DNA from: Epiperipatus broadwayi
Taxonomy: Eukaryota > Onychophora > Udeonychophora > Euonychophora > Peripatidae
Direction: 5' to 3'
Length of the DNA stretch: 64,000 nucleotides
NCBI GenBank assembly: GCA_028023455.1
Contig: JAQFVV010000143.1
Coordinates: 2,520,001 to 2,584,000, forward strand
Part shown: positions 13,080-25,329 of the stretch, piece after piece
Numbering within the stretch: position 1 is the first letter of the stretch
Layout of the letters: every line of letters starts with the position of its first letter
Translations under genes and position numbers: made by a program
The notes under the pieces: model-generated
Told to the model about the DNA's origin: nothing
Seen by the model: only the letters and a program-made list of their open reading frames with translations
Database searches by the model: none

Positions 13080-14640
13080 ATGATATAGAAGCGGTTTTCA
13101 ACTCAGTTGACGTTAATCAACATGTTGGCTGACACCACAGTCCCACACACTCATCTGTATCTGCTCACTAGCCTACTACTAAGCCATGAAATCCATATCA
13201 CACTCAATGGCAAAAATTCTTCATCATTTACCCCCAGTCAATCCATATCCCAAAGTTAATCACTCAGCTCACTACTATTTTCCTTTTACATCAACCCGCT
13301 CATAGTAAAAATCCAACAATATATCAACGGCATCCAGATACCAGGCACATTACAACATATAGCCTGCATTGCATGTATGGATGACCTTACAGTCTTCCTT
13401 CCTTCTAAAAGAAGATACCAATGTTACAGAAAATACTTCAAGACTGTGAATCAACACACCTTCTCAAATTTAATCAGAATAAGACTGCCGGCTGGTCACT
13501 CAACACAAGTAAGCCATGCACACAAACTTTCCAAGGCAAACCATCAGTGTTCCTTGGCTTTCCCTTCTATATGGGGACAAATGCAATGAAACACAAAACA
13601 AGTTAAAAGATGAAGTAGAATGGATTACTACTTCTCTATCAAAAGCATATCCCTCAATATATGCTAAAGTACAATTGTTCAATCAGCTACTGATCACCAA
13701 AATAATCTCACATAATTCAATTCTCCAAAGCTTTCACATCAAAAATCTCTTCATATTGCAATAAACTTCTATGGAATAGAAAAACAGTGTCAATATCTGC
13801 AAAATGCTTTAGTCACCCACAATACACAATGGTTTGAGGCTATACAACATATATATTTTTCCAAATACAGACGGCAAAACTTATAATAGCTACCCTCAGA
13901 CATTTCCCAGAACTTCATTGTCTAATCCAAATAATAATTACAGACAAACCTCCACCTTCACTTTGCTACCTATAATCAGTTATAAAACCAGTTTAGAAAC
14001 ACACATTCTCAAATATCACTGCAAACAATAACAAAATATTCAGATTGGCATATCTATGCACTGGTATATCCAAAACATACACCAAATGTTTTCAGCAAGA
14101 TACTCAGAATAAACAACTGATAGCTGCTTAAAAAATTTAAAAAACGGTCCATGGAGGCCAAATTGTTTGATTTCCTCTTTAGATTAAATCTATATGGCTT
14201 GCTAACATCATGCTTCCTAAGATACAAATGCTTACATAAAAAATAGACCCATTCTGCACACTATGCCAGCAAGCAGAAACATCTGTTTTACAATTGCTCA
14301 GCATTAAACAATATTCAGTATGAAATAACTAACATATACAGACAACCAAACATCTCCCTGTAGGATATCATCAGCACACTTTGCAGAATATCCATGCCTA
14401 CAGTCTGTGCAGCAACTTTCGTCCTCTATATATTTTGATGCAGTGCGATACATATTCGCCATTGGCAATAATACAAGATGACATACATCAACATTTCATA
14501 ACAAATTAGCACAATTAAAAAACAGAGACAATAAAATAACCCACCCAGACATTTTCACGTCCACTTAGTTACTCATAAAACAATGCTCAAATCTCTAATA
14601 GTTAATCACTTAATATATTCGAAACAGAATGCAAGAAAAT
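13080..14640 (+). pseudogene. LINE reverse transcriptase ruin, second lineage (MDD active site)
   Basis: Stretch noticeably richer in C than its surroundings, encoding broken RT sequence. Pieces seen: FNSVDVNQHV (FDSVDH-like) near 13100; EIHITLNGKNSSS then QSISQ near 13190; LFSFYINPLIVKIQQYING near 13285; and IACMDDLTVFLPSKR with MDD at about 13378-13386, where the usual Tyr-Ala of YADD is Cys-Met. NKTAGWSLNTSKPC in another frame near 13480 follows the active site as in L1/Tx1-like enzymes. A CTLCQQAET Cys pair near 14260 marks the zinc-binding C-terminus. Multiple stops and frameshifts. Different from the 10.3-kb family in base composition and motif sequence. Confidence 0.7.
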
Positions 14641-14784
14641 CAACATCAAGAAATCCAAGAATTGATATATGATAATAAAACTTATACAATGTTGCCAGTA
14701 GAAACATTTTCCAGCTTAAAAAACCAATATCTAAAGACTAACAAACTGTTACAAAGGATATAAACTGTTACAAAGGATATATGC

Positions 14785-14830
14785 AATACATATATATATA
14801 TATGTATGTGTGTGTGTCTGTGTGTGTACC
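14785..14830. repeat. TA/TG dinucleotide microsatellite
   Basis: Run of TA repeats passing into TG repeats, next to a short local duplication (ACTGTTACAAAGGATAT repeated at 14746 and 14767). Confidence 0.85.
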
Positions 14831-15021
14831 GGATACATGTGTCTTAATTATTCAAATATAAATAAGATAACTTTCAGAAACAATTTAAAGAAAGCCAATG
14901 GAATTAAAAAAACTAACAGAAGACATATAAATTTAGTATTATAACCTATAACAGACAATCTATTGCTCATCCAGTTTATATCTGTAAAGACTTGTAAAAA
15001 ACTTAGATAGATACACAATAT

Positions 15022-15127
15022 ACATAATCTTCAGGAACATCAATGTAAACACATGTATACAGAAAGTATTAATGTAACCTGCTCTTCTCATCTTAAAGTT
15101 CCTTTTTGAAGCATCATCATCATCATC

Positions 15128-15186
<59 letters not shown>

Positions 15187-15305
15187 CATCATCATCATCA
15201 TCACATAATCTTCAGGAACATCAATGTAAACACATGTATACAGAAAGTATTAATGTAACCTGCTCTTCTCATCTTAAAGTTCCTTTTTGAAGCATCATCA
15301 TCATC

Positions 15306-15361
<56 letters not shown>

Positions 15362-15383
15362 CATCATCATCATCATCATCCAC
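15022..15383. repeat. two-unit tandem duplication (181 bp) each ending in a CAT/AAT microsatellite
   Basis: The sequence starting ACATAATCTTCAGGAACATC at 15022 is repeated at 15203, period 181 bp, almost identical. Each unit ends in a CAT run, a long AAT run and a CAT run again. The near identity of the two units means the duplication is recent or homogenised. The minus-strand translation gives Asp and Tyr homopolymers, which is an artefact. Confidence 0.9.
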
Positions 15384-15649
15384 ATTCTGAGGTGTCATTA
15401 TTACAAGAAATTCCTGACCTATATTGTAAAAGACAAGTAGTTAATTAGAAATTAAGTTTCTTCACTGTTCAAAGCATTTTTATGATATGCATTCCACTAT
15501 CATTACTATCATTTTCTTAATAATTGGTATTATGCTGTACTAACATGCACTTATCCTTTTAGAAAAGTCTCAAAAAAATTGAGCAGGCATAAAAATACCT
15601 GTAAGTCTTTGAAGTTCCTTTATATTTCAGCATTTTTTACAGATTTTAC

Positions 15650-17219
15650 CTTTCCTGGGTTAGGATAGTTTTCTTTATGATTATTTACATGTCCCCAAAA
15701 ACTTAATTTCAATGATAGTCCAAATGCATTTAGAAAGATTTGATTTCACATCAATTTTATCTAATTTAGCCCAAACTTTAAATATGCATAATGATGATTC
15801 ACTTTCTGATTCCACAGTTACTAAATTGTCATCAAGAAATGAAATAATATTTAGCCCAAACTTTAAATATGCATGTTGATAATTCACTTTCTGTTTCTGC
15901 AGTTACTAAGATGTCATCAAGATATGAAATAATAGCTTCCATACCCTGAAACAAACTATCTATTTTTGCTTGAAACAAATTTGGTGTTATGCAAAGTTAA
16001 TAATTCAGCCTTTCTAGTCATAGAATGTAGATTTTAAATCAATTTTAGCAAAATATTTCACTTCCAATAATGATACCATTATCTATTGCATACTGTTTAC
16101 AGAAAATCTGTTTCTGTCTGGCTTCAGTAAAACCACAACTGGAGTTAAATGCCTCTTTTAGCCAGCTCATAAATTGCTTCTCCTTTTGACCCTAATGCAA
16201 ATGGGATCTTACATGGTCTGCATGCAATTTGTTGTATCTCTTTTACAGTTCTGTTCACTGGCCGTGTTTTTAGCTCTATGGTCCTGACTTAAATAACCAT
16301 TTGTATTTAATGCAGATCTCGGACTCTTATTGTATTTTTTTAATTGTAAATTTCCAAATTCATAATAGTTTGAACCAGTTTAAATTCCCAAAATAGAAGT
16401 GAGATCATGCTTCACAATATAAAGGGATAGGAATATTACTCTGGACTTTACCTTAACAGATACTCCTACTTTTTTATGTAATTATATTCTGTTCTTACCA
16501 TTTACATCAGGAACTACCACATCAGCTTTCTTAAGTATAACATTCTTTTTACATTTCCAAACTATTTTTGTCCAACCACTCTGTGATATTAATGACAATC
16601 CTGCATTGCTATCTATCTTGATAATAATTTTTTGCATATATGTATATCCAGTAAAATATGATTGTTTTCTATATCATTTATTTTTAATATACATTTTTTT
16701 CTTGACACTTCCCACAATTTACAGTCAAATATAAGGCAATTTTATTATTTTTGTTTTTACTGCAACAAATATGCAATAAATGTGCTGCAAGCATATCTTT
16801 TTTGTTAAACCTGCAGCTTTTTTTCAGATGGCCTTTTTCTCCAGAGCAGTAACATATGCAGGCCTCATTTGGATTTCAGTGGTTTGAAGTCTTAGCTTTC
16901 ACTTTGTTTACTGCCATTAAAAATTTTGATCTTTCTTTAGTGATTTAAAATTCTGCAGCATTTTCCATAACTACTTCATGGGCTATTTATTTCTTAATTG
17001 CATGTTTTATATGACAATAGTAGCTCAATCAGAAAGTCTTGCAATAGCTATTGTCAATTATTCTCCATAACAGTTGATTGAGGAGCATGTTATCTAGCTT
17101 GGCATTCAAGTACACTCTTTAACTAATGTTCTTAATGCCATGTCATAATCATGGTATTTCTCACATGGTGTTTGATTCCCATTTCTAAATCTTAAATGCG
17201 CCAACAATTTTGATATGAC
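15650..17219 (-). pseudogene. Ty3/gypsy pol-gag ruin, inner part
   Basis: Minus-strand LTR-retrotransposon polyprotein, decayed. Reading from high to low coordinates: a nucleocapsid knuckle near 16810-16860 (CYCSGEKGHLKKSC, where the second Cys appears replaced by Ser); RT N-terminal sequence IPFALGSKGEAIYEL near 16200; LKPDRNRFSVNSMQ near 16130; KYFAKIDLKSTFYD near 16040; and the active-site region SFLDDNLVTVESESES (FLDD) followed by KLDKIDVKSNLSKC then KFLG (15690-15840). Stops and frameshifts throughout. LTRs were not found. It continues with gag at 17930-18125 beyond a 688-bp insertion. Confidence 0.75.
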
Positions 17220-17230
17220 AAATTTAAAAT

Positions 17231-17918
17231 AGGTAAAACTCTCCATACAGTAGTGCCACTCAGTGCAAGCCAGAATAATCAACGGATGTCAGAAGGCTTG
17301 TGCATAAAATCCCTATCTAATGCCTGCTCATCCAATGTCCCCAGACTAATTTCTAGCTTGTGGTTTTTGTCAGTGAGGAGCCTTGTATCTGAAAGCACTG
17401 CACATAGATCTTAGGATCTAATGCAACCCTCTAGCAGCCACCTTTTATCTCTACTTAACTACAAAACTATGAGAATAAGTAATGAAATTGAAAACACAAT
17501 ATTTTCAATCCAACCTCATTAGTTTATATAGTTATATAGGTCTGAACTCAGATATAAGTATGAACTCAGTTCAGTGCCCATATATTTTGGTGTCTTTGGT
17601 TTTTTAATAATCATATCCACCAATATTCTATTAGGCAGGATTGGTATTAAACCACTAAACATCACATAAAATCACCATTTTTTATGTTTTCTCATAACAG
17701 TTATTAAAACAGGCAAAACTCTCCATACAGTAGTACACTCAGCACAAGCCAGAGTAATCAGTGGATGCCAGAAGGCTTGTGCATAGGGATTTTATACACA
17801 AGCCTTTTGACATCCATTGACTACTCTGAGTGACACTACTATATGGAGAGTTTTGCCTATTTTAATAACAGTTATGAGCAAGCATAAGAAGTGGTAATCA
17901 TGTGATGTTTAGTGGTAT
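17231..17918 (+). mobile_element. palindromic retroposon family A, copy A1
   Basis: Begins AGGTAAAACTCTCC and ends GATGTTTAGTGGTAT, flanked by the exact 11-bp repeat AAATTTAAAAT at 17220-17230 and 17919-17929. It is composite: a long single arm (17231-17640), an inverted copy of the family tail (about 17647-17705), then a complete hairpin head (17706-17860) and the tail (17861-17918). It interrupts a gypsy gag/pol ruin, so it is younger than that element. Confidence 0.8.
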
Positions 17919-17929
17919 AAATTTAAAAT

Positions 17930-18123
17930 ATTGTGCTCAACTTGTCTTTTAATTCCAGATATGGTACTTCTTTGGGAGATTTCAAATTACAGAGTTGGGT
18001 CATCAGTTGCAGGACTTCTTTCCCTGATAGCCACATAGGTGTTGCCATCATTAACTTGTCATCCTCTATATTATTCATCAACATGTATTTCTGTTCCACA
18101 CTTAAGGCACAAACGCAATGCAT
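17930..18123 (-). pseudogene. Ty3/gypsy gag fragment, separated by an insertion
   Basis: Minus-strand frame containing LSGKEVLQLMTQLCNLKSPK then EVPYLELKDKL, which matches the pattern of gypsy-type gag capsid (a GAEVYxLLxxLC-xPKxP-like stretch followed by FEELxxxL). It lies upstream, in coding sense, of the knuckle and RT of the ruin at 15650-17219 on the same strand. The two parts are split by the palindromic element at 17231-17918, whose 11-bp duplicated target site lies exactly at the break. Confidence 0.6.
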
Positions 18124-18949
18124 TGTTTACATCAAATTCACTTGTAGATTTATTCTTTGGTGCTATTTTTTATATAGACAACAATAATGATTTTTTTCCC
18201 ACTTTATAACTCGATGCATTTCTTTACATATTCTTCTACTGTCAACTCTACCAATCTAAGGTATTCTCCGGAGTATTATTTACAATATCTCCCACTTCAT
18301 ACCAATATATGTATTTGGAATAACGAAATATTATCGCAAATAAAACTTAAACAAGGGGTTTATTCACTCGAAACAAAATAATATAAGTAGATAAAAATTA
18401 AAGCGTTTAATCTTCTAAGAAAATAAGATATTTAATTGTAGACCTATCTTGATGTATGTATGAATTCTTTACATGCACGCTTAGCAAACATTGTCCATTT
18501 ATGGGTATTATCTTGTCATAACAATTTCCACGCACACTTTATTAGATTATCTGCAGTTTTGTATCAGTCCAGTTTCCGCATTAATCTGAATATTTTATCA
18601 GACATTAATTTTATTTAAATCCGATTCATGCTTATGATATGTACATTTTCCACAATGCAATTAATGGTAGGTTAATAATTACATTAAATATATCTTTATT
18701 TACAATCATCTATCTATCTATATATATATATATATACACATATCCGCACACATTACGTTGTAACAATAACAGACAGTCCACTCTCATCTACTCTCTTGAC
18801 AATACTTCAATATTACAATCTGACCCAAATTTTCTTTTCTAAATCCACAACTTAAAGGCCTTTTTCTAATTATCTGAATTGTTCACCATATAAAAACACT
18901 TTCAGATAACATTTGTTGTTTTTTAAAACAACAAATATAACTTTCTAAC

Positions 18950-19330
18950 AATATTAAAAGCGTTAGCCATTACTGATAAGCAACTTCCTAAATATTTAAA
19001 AGCATTAACATATTCTATAAATTATGCCAAACTGCCCCTCATAATCATTACTTTAAACTTTGATTAAACATATCGATTTTCAAACCAAACTCGATATAAA
19101 TTTAATCAATTCTACTTAACATTTCATTTAACATCTTGATATCTGTAAGCACTACAATATCGTCAGCAAAACTAAGTCAAGGGATTTTCTTTTCCCCATG
19201 CTAACTCATCTGTATCAAAGCTATTCTCATGCACTTTATTTCAATTAATATTAAGTAAAATAGGCACTACCCATGTTTTATTCACCCTCTTTATGTCTGA
19301 TCTGCAAAAAGAACTATTCAAATTTACTAT
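18950..19330 (-). pseudogene. LINE reverse transcriptase fragment (FADD), minus strand
   Basis: Minus-strand translation gives LSFADDIVVLTDIKMLNEM with FADD at 19159-19170, followed by LSRID, IYIEFGLKIDM, VMIMRG and NAFKYLGSCL, in the order seen in Jockey/RTE-like LINE reverse transcriptases (active site, thumb, then FKYLG). At least two in-frame stops. Upstream (19200-19330) is weakly matching palm sequence. Different from the YADD copies at 10.3 and 52.4 kb. Confidence 0.7.
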
Positions 19331-19584
19331 TTTTTTTATGTATAGGTTATCTAAATTGTTTCATTTAATTTTTATTTCCAAATTATCTAATAAACAATCT
19401 TATATATGTGTGTGTGTGCACTGTATACACAGATAATGAAGCTAGAAAATATCTGTTTAAAAGCGAAACTTTTACTAAAATATAAAACTATTAAATTATA
19501 GAACTTAGCGCTTCCAAGACTACTTGCTCACATACTCATAGCTGCTGTTGTTGTAACTACATTGTAGAAATGCGAATGGAAATT

Positions 19585-19800
19585 TATGCAAATGAGTTAT
19601 AACTACCATTTCTGAGACAGTGCAAAACATGCTTCTCTTCTATTAATGGACTTGGGGTTGCTAGCTATATGAAACGCCTCTCTAATCTTGCATCGTGTCT
19701 TTCAGAGCATACGATTTTGGCAGAGATGAGTTCAAATTTATGGCCTGGTACTCTTTCGTATTCACAGAAGATGGAATTGCCTTCCTGCTTGATTTTAGTT
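19585..19800 (-). pseudogene. Penelope-like element C-terminal fragment (after GIY-YIG)
   Basis: Minus-strand frame with KQEGNSIFCEYERVPGHKFE then LISAKIVCSERHDARLERRF, one stop, and LATPSPLIEE. In PLE proteins the end of the GIY-YIG nuclease has a conserved GHxFDW then AKIxxxExxxxxRxxxExIxI pattern; the spacing here fits. The GIY and YIG parts themselves are not seen at this locus. Adjacent on the same strand to a LINE RT fragment but of a different class. Confidence 0.5.
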
Positions 19801-20100
19801 TTATTATAGATATATTTGTGTTGCTGCTGGTTTTAAAGTAATTAGATTTATTCATGCTTGGATATCAATTTATTTACTGTCATTAGATAATATACTTTCT
19901 AGAAAAATAATATTTGAAAAATATTACATTCTAAAAAAAAAAAAATCCATGTATAGATCAATGAAATAAATATTTGCTTTTATCTTTTCTCTCTCTCTAA
20001 ATATATATATATGTGTGTTTCAGTAATCTGCATTATCTCTATTGCAACTCTAATTCCTTTTTCTAAATTCAAACTGCTTTTCAGAGATATATCTAACCTA

Positions 20101-20339
20101 TATAATAAATGATTGTTATTGAAAACATACACAGAAAAGGTAGTTTTTTTTTTTTAAAAAAAAAAACAGCTTTATTACTGCCTAGCATGCTTTTGATATA
20201 ACATATATATCATATTCATGGCATTAGCCATGAATATGATAGATGTTATATCAAAAGCAGGCTAATTAGTAATAAAGCTGAATATTTTTTAAAAAACGAG
20301 CTTTTCTGTGTATGTTTTCATTAACAATCATTTATTATA
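20101..20339. mobile_element. MITE-like inverted-repeat element, family M, copy 1
   Basis: Terminal inverted repeats 20101-20139 and 20301-20339 (39 bp, one or two mismatches) enclose an inner hairpin with arms around 20190-20225 and 20228-20260 and a loop near GCATTAGCC. Fragments of the same family occur at 21490-21630 and 35440-35582. No coding capacity. The superfamily is not recognised. Confidence 0.75.
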
Positions 20340-20548
20340 TTAGCTCAGAAAAAATATATATATATATAATTGAATTACTAATCTATATACATCTATTTGG
20401 TAATATCTAAATCTGTGCAAAAGATTAAACTTATTGGTCTAAAAAAAACCTCTTTACTGCATTAGGTGTTGCTTTCAAAAGGAACCATATTAAATTACAT
20501 GTAATATTCTGTACTTTGTCAGACTTCATCTCAGCTATAGCATTTACT

Positions 20549-20660
20549 ATCTCATTCTTTAATAGTGATATTAGCGATTAAGCCAATGCACATGTGCTTT
20601 AACGATAAATTATAAATGAATACTCTCACTTTTCCAGACACAAGATATAGTTTTTTAGAA
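20549..20660. mobile_element. partial inverted copy of the 20853-21063 element
   Basis: AATAGTGATATTAGCGATTA and the stretch through the TTTTTTAGAAAAGATGG region match the reverse complement of the internal part of the neighbouring element at 20853-21063. The far terminal repeat is missing. Confidence 0.6.
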
Positions 20661-20852
20661 AAGATGGAATGAATCCACCTATCCTTTTGACCCAAATATT
20701 TATGTATGGGCAAATCTTAAGCGTATGGAAATGAGAGCGTAAAGATGTTAAGAAATCATTTTAAATTACATTTATTATGCTTGAATAAATGATGCTTGTG
20801 AAATCTTTACAATTTATGATATGTCATTCTTTAGTTGAAATTAAATATATAT

Positions 20853-21063
20853 AATGAGATATTATTTTATATAGCGCTATGTTTTTATACTGTAATAGTG
20901 ATATTAGCGATTAAGCCATCTTTTCTAAAAAACTATATCTTGTGTCTGGAAAAGTGAGAGTATTCATTTATAATTTATTTTTAAAGTGCATGTGCATTGG
21001 CTTAATCGCCAATATCACTATTACAGTATAAAAACATAGTGCTATATAAAATAATATCTCATT
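20853..21063. mobile_element. 211-bp MITE-like element with 65-bp terminal inverted repeats
   Basis: 20853-20917 and 20999-21063 are inverted copies of each other over 65 bp with only a few mismatches. The 81-bp centre is shared in inverted orientation with 20549-20660. No coding capacity. Confidence 0.8.
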
Positions 21064-21489
21064 CTTTATTATAAAACAAAATATTAATAAAAGAAAATGA
21101 AATAGATAAGTTGCATAAGAATGGAGGATGAAATTGCAAAAGTCTTTGGATGTAGGATTAAATAGATTATGAATTAGATTGCTGTGCTCATTTGCATAAA
21201 AACAAAGTTCTTGAAAAGAGTTCTATTTTTGATTTCCTCTCTAAAAAGTGAAAGAGTTTACCTATATTATCAGTAATCATTTAGAATTATATCCAATGCT
21301 TTGACTGTTAACTGAACGATAAGACAAAAAAAAACAGTTTGATATTAAAACAGGAAAGATCTTTCAAATAATCAAGAGTAGATATCATTTGGTTATCAAG
21401 CATCATATAAATTTTTGATTTAAGAAGATAATTGATAATTCAAGTACTTAAAAGAATCAAAAATACTAATTCAACTGTTAATTAATGCA

Positions 21490-21630
21490 TAGGTAGTTTC
21501 TAATATTCAACTTTATTACTGCCTAGTATGCTTTCGATATACCATTATATGCCACAAGTATGATATATTAAAAGAATGCTGGACAATAATAAAGCTGAAT
21601 ATTAAAAACTACCTTTTCTGTACTAAATGG
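21490..21630. mobile_element. MITE family M, copy 2 (inner part only)
   Basis: Inner inverted repeat GGTAGTTTCTAATATTCAAC ... GAATATTAAAAACTACC shared with copy 1. The outermost terminal repeats are lost. Confidence 0.65.
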
Positions 21631-22290
21631 AAATAAATTTACTAAGGAAAAAACCTATAAAGAAAGTGAATATATGATTAAATAAAAGGATGGAACCATG
21701 GAAATATATTTATATTGTGCAAAAGTTTATCGGATAGATTAAGTAAAGCCAAACGGAATAGGATGCATCAGTACACCAATATGGGAAATTTAAGAAGCTT
21801 CACGGGATTATTTTTTAGTATTATATTTTCAATAATCATCATTCTGGACTATAGAAGTTATAAACTATTATTGTATTACCTATTCCAGAATAGATTGATG
21901 ATTATTTTATTTAATTTTTTAGATTTCAAGATGTCGTAATATTTTTTATTATTCTTTTTTTTTTTTGAACCTGATATTGTGTATACCGGAAATTTGGATG
22001 GCTCTTAATACCGGAAATATATTGTCTTATTCGTCATTATAGCAACGGAGGAGGTGTGCGCTTTTGAGAACATTTTTAAAAAAAAAAACTCTCAAGAAAA
22101 TAATAAACATTTTTATTGAACTTTATCATGAACCTTCGTCAATTGAAGAGTTAATTGAAGATATACGTAATTATAGTCTTGATTTTTTTTTATTTATTAA
22201 CTTAGTTAAAGTGTAAATTTTCTGTTTTAAAAGATTAGGAACATGAACATTAATCTATTGATAACATTAAAATTCTATAATATAATAATT
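21625..22290. repeat. large direct repeat D1 (partner at 28270-28955)
   Basis: About 660 bp matching D2 in the same orientation 6.7 kb downstream. The match is best over the last 210 bp. The plus strand contains traces that could be a GIY-YIG nuclease: CAKVY at 21715, then a MHQY stretch, and farther on FIELYHEPSSIEELIEDIRN (about 22110), which resembles the FxLIExxPCxSxEEL segment of GIY-YIG proteins. The two parts are separated by more than the usual spacing, with a small inverted repeat between. The spacing of D1 and D2 would suit LTRs or tandem copies of a decayed element. Confidence 0.55.
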
Positions 22291-24253
22291 TTATTAATTC
22301 AAATACAAACAAGCATGTGTGTAACCATATTATGCAGGTCACATGATTAATATAATTTAAGACAGACTGTCCGATTTTTCTCTGTCTGGGAATAAATAAA
22401 TTGCTACACTTATTGTATTAAATAAAATACAATAATATAAAATTTGGAAAATATAAAATTAAATATAATTTTCACTATCATAAAGATTACTTTTAAAATA
22501 TATGACATTAATTATGATTATTAAATAGGATTTATAAATTTAAATATAACATTTACTTAACTATAAGTTTAAAACTATTAAAATCGAACTTTTGAAACAT
22601 ACTTTTAAATATTTGTAGCTGAGTTATTTATTATGGCCAGCTTTGCAACCATATGAAATATTTTTAACTTTATTTAACTGTTCTTAAGTGGTTCATTATA
22701 ATTTTTAAGCATTACATATTTTCATATAGCTTTAAATTGTACTTTAAGACATTATTAACAAAATATAATCAACACATCAAGATAACATTCTGAAATTTAA
22801 AATGTTTAGTAATTTACTGTGATCTACTATTTCTGACCTATAGAAATGGGCACTATATATATATATATATAGGCATATTATTAATTATTACATATGTATA
22901 AATTAATAAGATTCAGTGTTGCAGGTATTTAAAACTGATAAACTTTTCTTCCCTATTATATATATAAACTGAACTTGTGCAAATAATATGCTGATTTAAA
23001 AATCAGGTTCCTAATAAGTTCAAGCTCTAATTTAGGCATGGTCAATAATTGTTGGTTATTTAAGAATAAGCTCTAACCATAGGCAGACAATTATGATAGG
23101 AGTGTGTCAATTTTTTAGTTTCCACAATTTTACATAACAATATTTTTAAATTTTATTACTACTATATAATACAATTTATTATCCAGTAAAAATCCAGTCA
23201 ATCATCTATATAAAGATAATATGTGCATGAATAAAGACTTCCTCATGCATGCAAGTGAATAAGAATTGGACATTGATCATATGTATAAAATAATAATAAT
23301 AGTATCTGTTTTATATTTATATCCAATGTTCATAAAAACATAAATTAATAAGAACAAATAACTGAGCTGGAAAGAAAATCATTATACATTATATATATAT
23401 ACAGCAAATAAATCTGAACAGGAATTTCATCTGCATTTTATTAGCATATATAAATTAGCATGTACAGGAGAATCTTCATTTAAATATTTGGTAATATCAT
23501 GAATTTATGCCAGAGACAATAATATTGTTTGTATATGCAAACAATCTTATTCATGCATATTTCAGCTTCAATATTGACATATGTTGCAGACAAAATTTTT
23601 ATATTCAAATTTCCATGTTTATGCCTTGATAAATTTCCCAAAATTTATAAATAATGAAATAAATTTAATATGCATTAAAAAAGGGATTTTAAATAAGTTA
23701 ATAAACTCTAGTTCAATCAATACTATCTATAGATCTCAACTCTGTGTGACACATTAACTCACACATATATACATTTTGTTTTGTAGAATTCATGAAAAAC
23801 TATTAATCTATCTTATAGGATTATTTAATTATAAAATCTATATCTCCCATAAATTATATAATTTATTCTTTAGATTATTTTCAATTATCTTTAAACCTCA
23901 TTGAAATGGCGATTATTGTTTTACCATCAACTTATTATCTATGAAACATTAATTCATTTTGTTAATAAACACTTTTGCATACTTTCATTTGGACATCATA
24001 TGCATATATCATTAAAGAATAAAGATAAATTAGGGATTCCTAAAATAAAACAGATGTACTTATTGATAAAAAAAACTTAAGATAAACATTTACATTAATT
24101 CATACCATTTTGCTTTCTAAAACTCAATTTCTCATTACATAGCAAGTCAGAAATACCTTTTATTACATATATAAATTCTGGGCTGCTGCCTGTTGGTGAG
24201 CATGTTGTGTGGGGCACAATTGGCATTTCAACATAGGGGCACTAAGATGTCAA

Positions 24254-24715
24254 GATAATTAATAAAATTTATATGCAAATAAAAATGTTTACATTTTTGA
24301 ATCACTTCACTGTTAGAAATATATTCTGAGTGTAAATACTTTTTATTTAAATATAAGAAAAATATGTTTTTATTTAGACTTATTATGATAATTGCCTGAA
24401 CCTCTAATTTTGAGGCTTAAAATATACTACATATATACTATTATCATTATGCTAAAATGAACAGGCCAATTCCATTTTGTCATGATAATTAATAAAATTA
24501 TAAATGTAAATGTTTTGATTTCCAAATCACTTTATTGTTGGAAACATTTGGACTATAAATATTTTTTATTTAAATATAAGAATACTTCTTTATATAGACT
24601 TGTTCTGAAATATACTACATATATGTTTTACCATTGCACTAAACTGAAAAGGCTGATATGTAAATAAAAATGTTTAGATTTCCCAATCACTTTTACTTAA
24701 TCATTCTAATTTATA
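24254..24715. repeat. two-unit diverged tandem repeat, period about 230 bp
   Basis: GATAATTAATAAAAT at 24254 recurs at 24484, and similarity continues through the TTTTATTTAAATATAAGAA and AAATATACTACATATAT segments. Confidence 0.65.
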
Positions 24716-25329
24716 TAAAAATTAACACATTACTGTTAATAATTTATTTAAAAATAAACATTTTAAAAGCATTAATGTGATGAAATTATGTTTATCAACG
24801 ATATTTTACAGAGTTCATAGAGGTCTTATTCAGTTTAGATGGATGGTAGAATGTCAAATTCTGAAATATGGGATGTCTTGTGCAAAATATTTTAGTAATG
24901 TTATCTACCATTTTTATGTCATATTATCATTTTTACATATTTTACTAAATAGTTTTTCCATTTTTAATAATATTATCTTTTTTTTAATGCCATATTATCT
25001 TTTTACATGTTTTACTAGACAGCTTTTCCTTGAATGTCGATTCAGATTTGTTCTCTAGATAAAACTCATAATTGATCCGTAATCCGCACTATGGTCCAAA
25101 TCTAAGGAAAACAGAATGAGAAAAAAAATCATAATTTTAAAAAAGATATTATTACATGCCAAAATATTTAATTCTAAACAAATTTCATGATAATGATATT
25201 ATTTAATGCAATTCACTTGATTGTAATAAAACCCCTACATAATTGCTCAAATCTAAAAAATGCATCCAGTTGGAACAAACCAAGTGTTTGATTTTTTTAT
25301 AGTTATCCAATATAACCTTTGAATAAACA

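Noticed and set aside
13500-13764. Overlapping ORFs at 13500-13682 and 13516-13764
   Set aside because: Alternative frames of the LINE RT ruin; only the frames with RT motifs were used.
15201-15398. Minus-strand ORF of Asp and Tyr homopolymers
   Set aside because: Pure translation of the CAT/AAT microsatellite in the duplicated unit.
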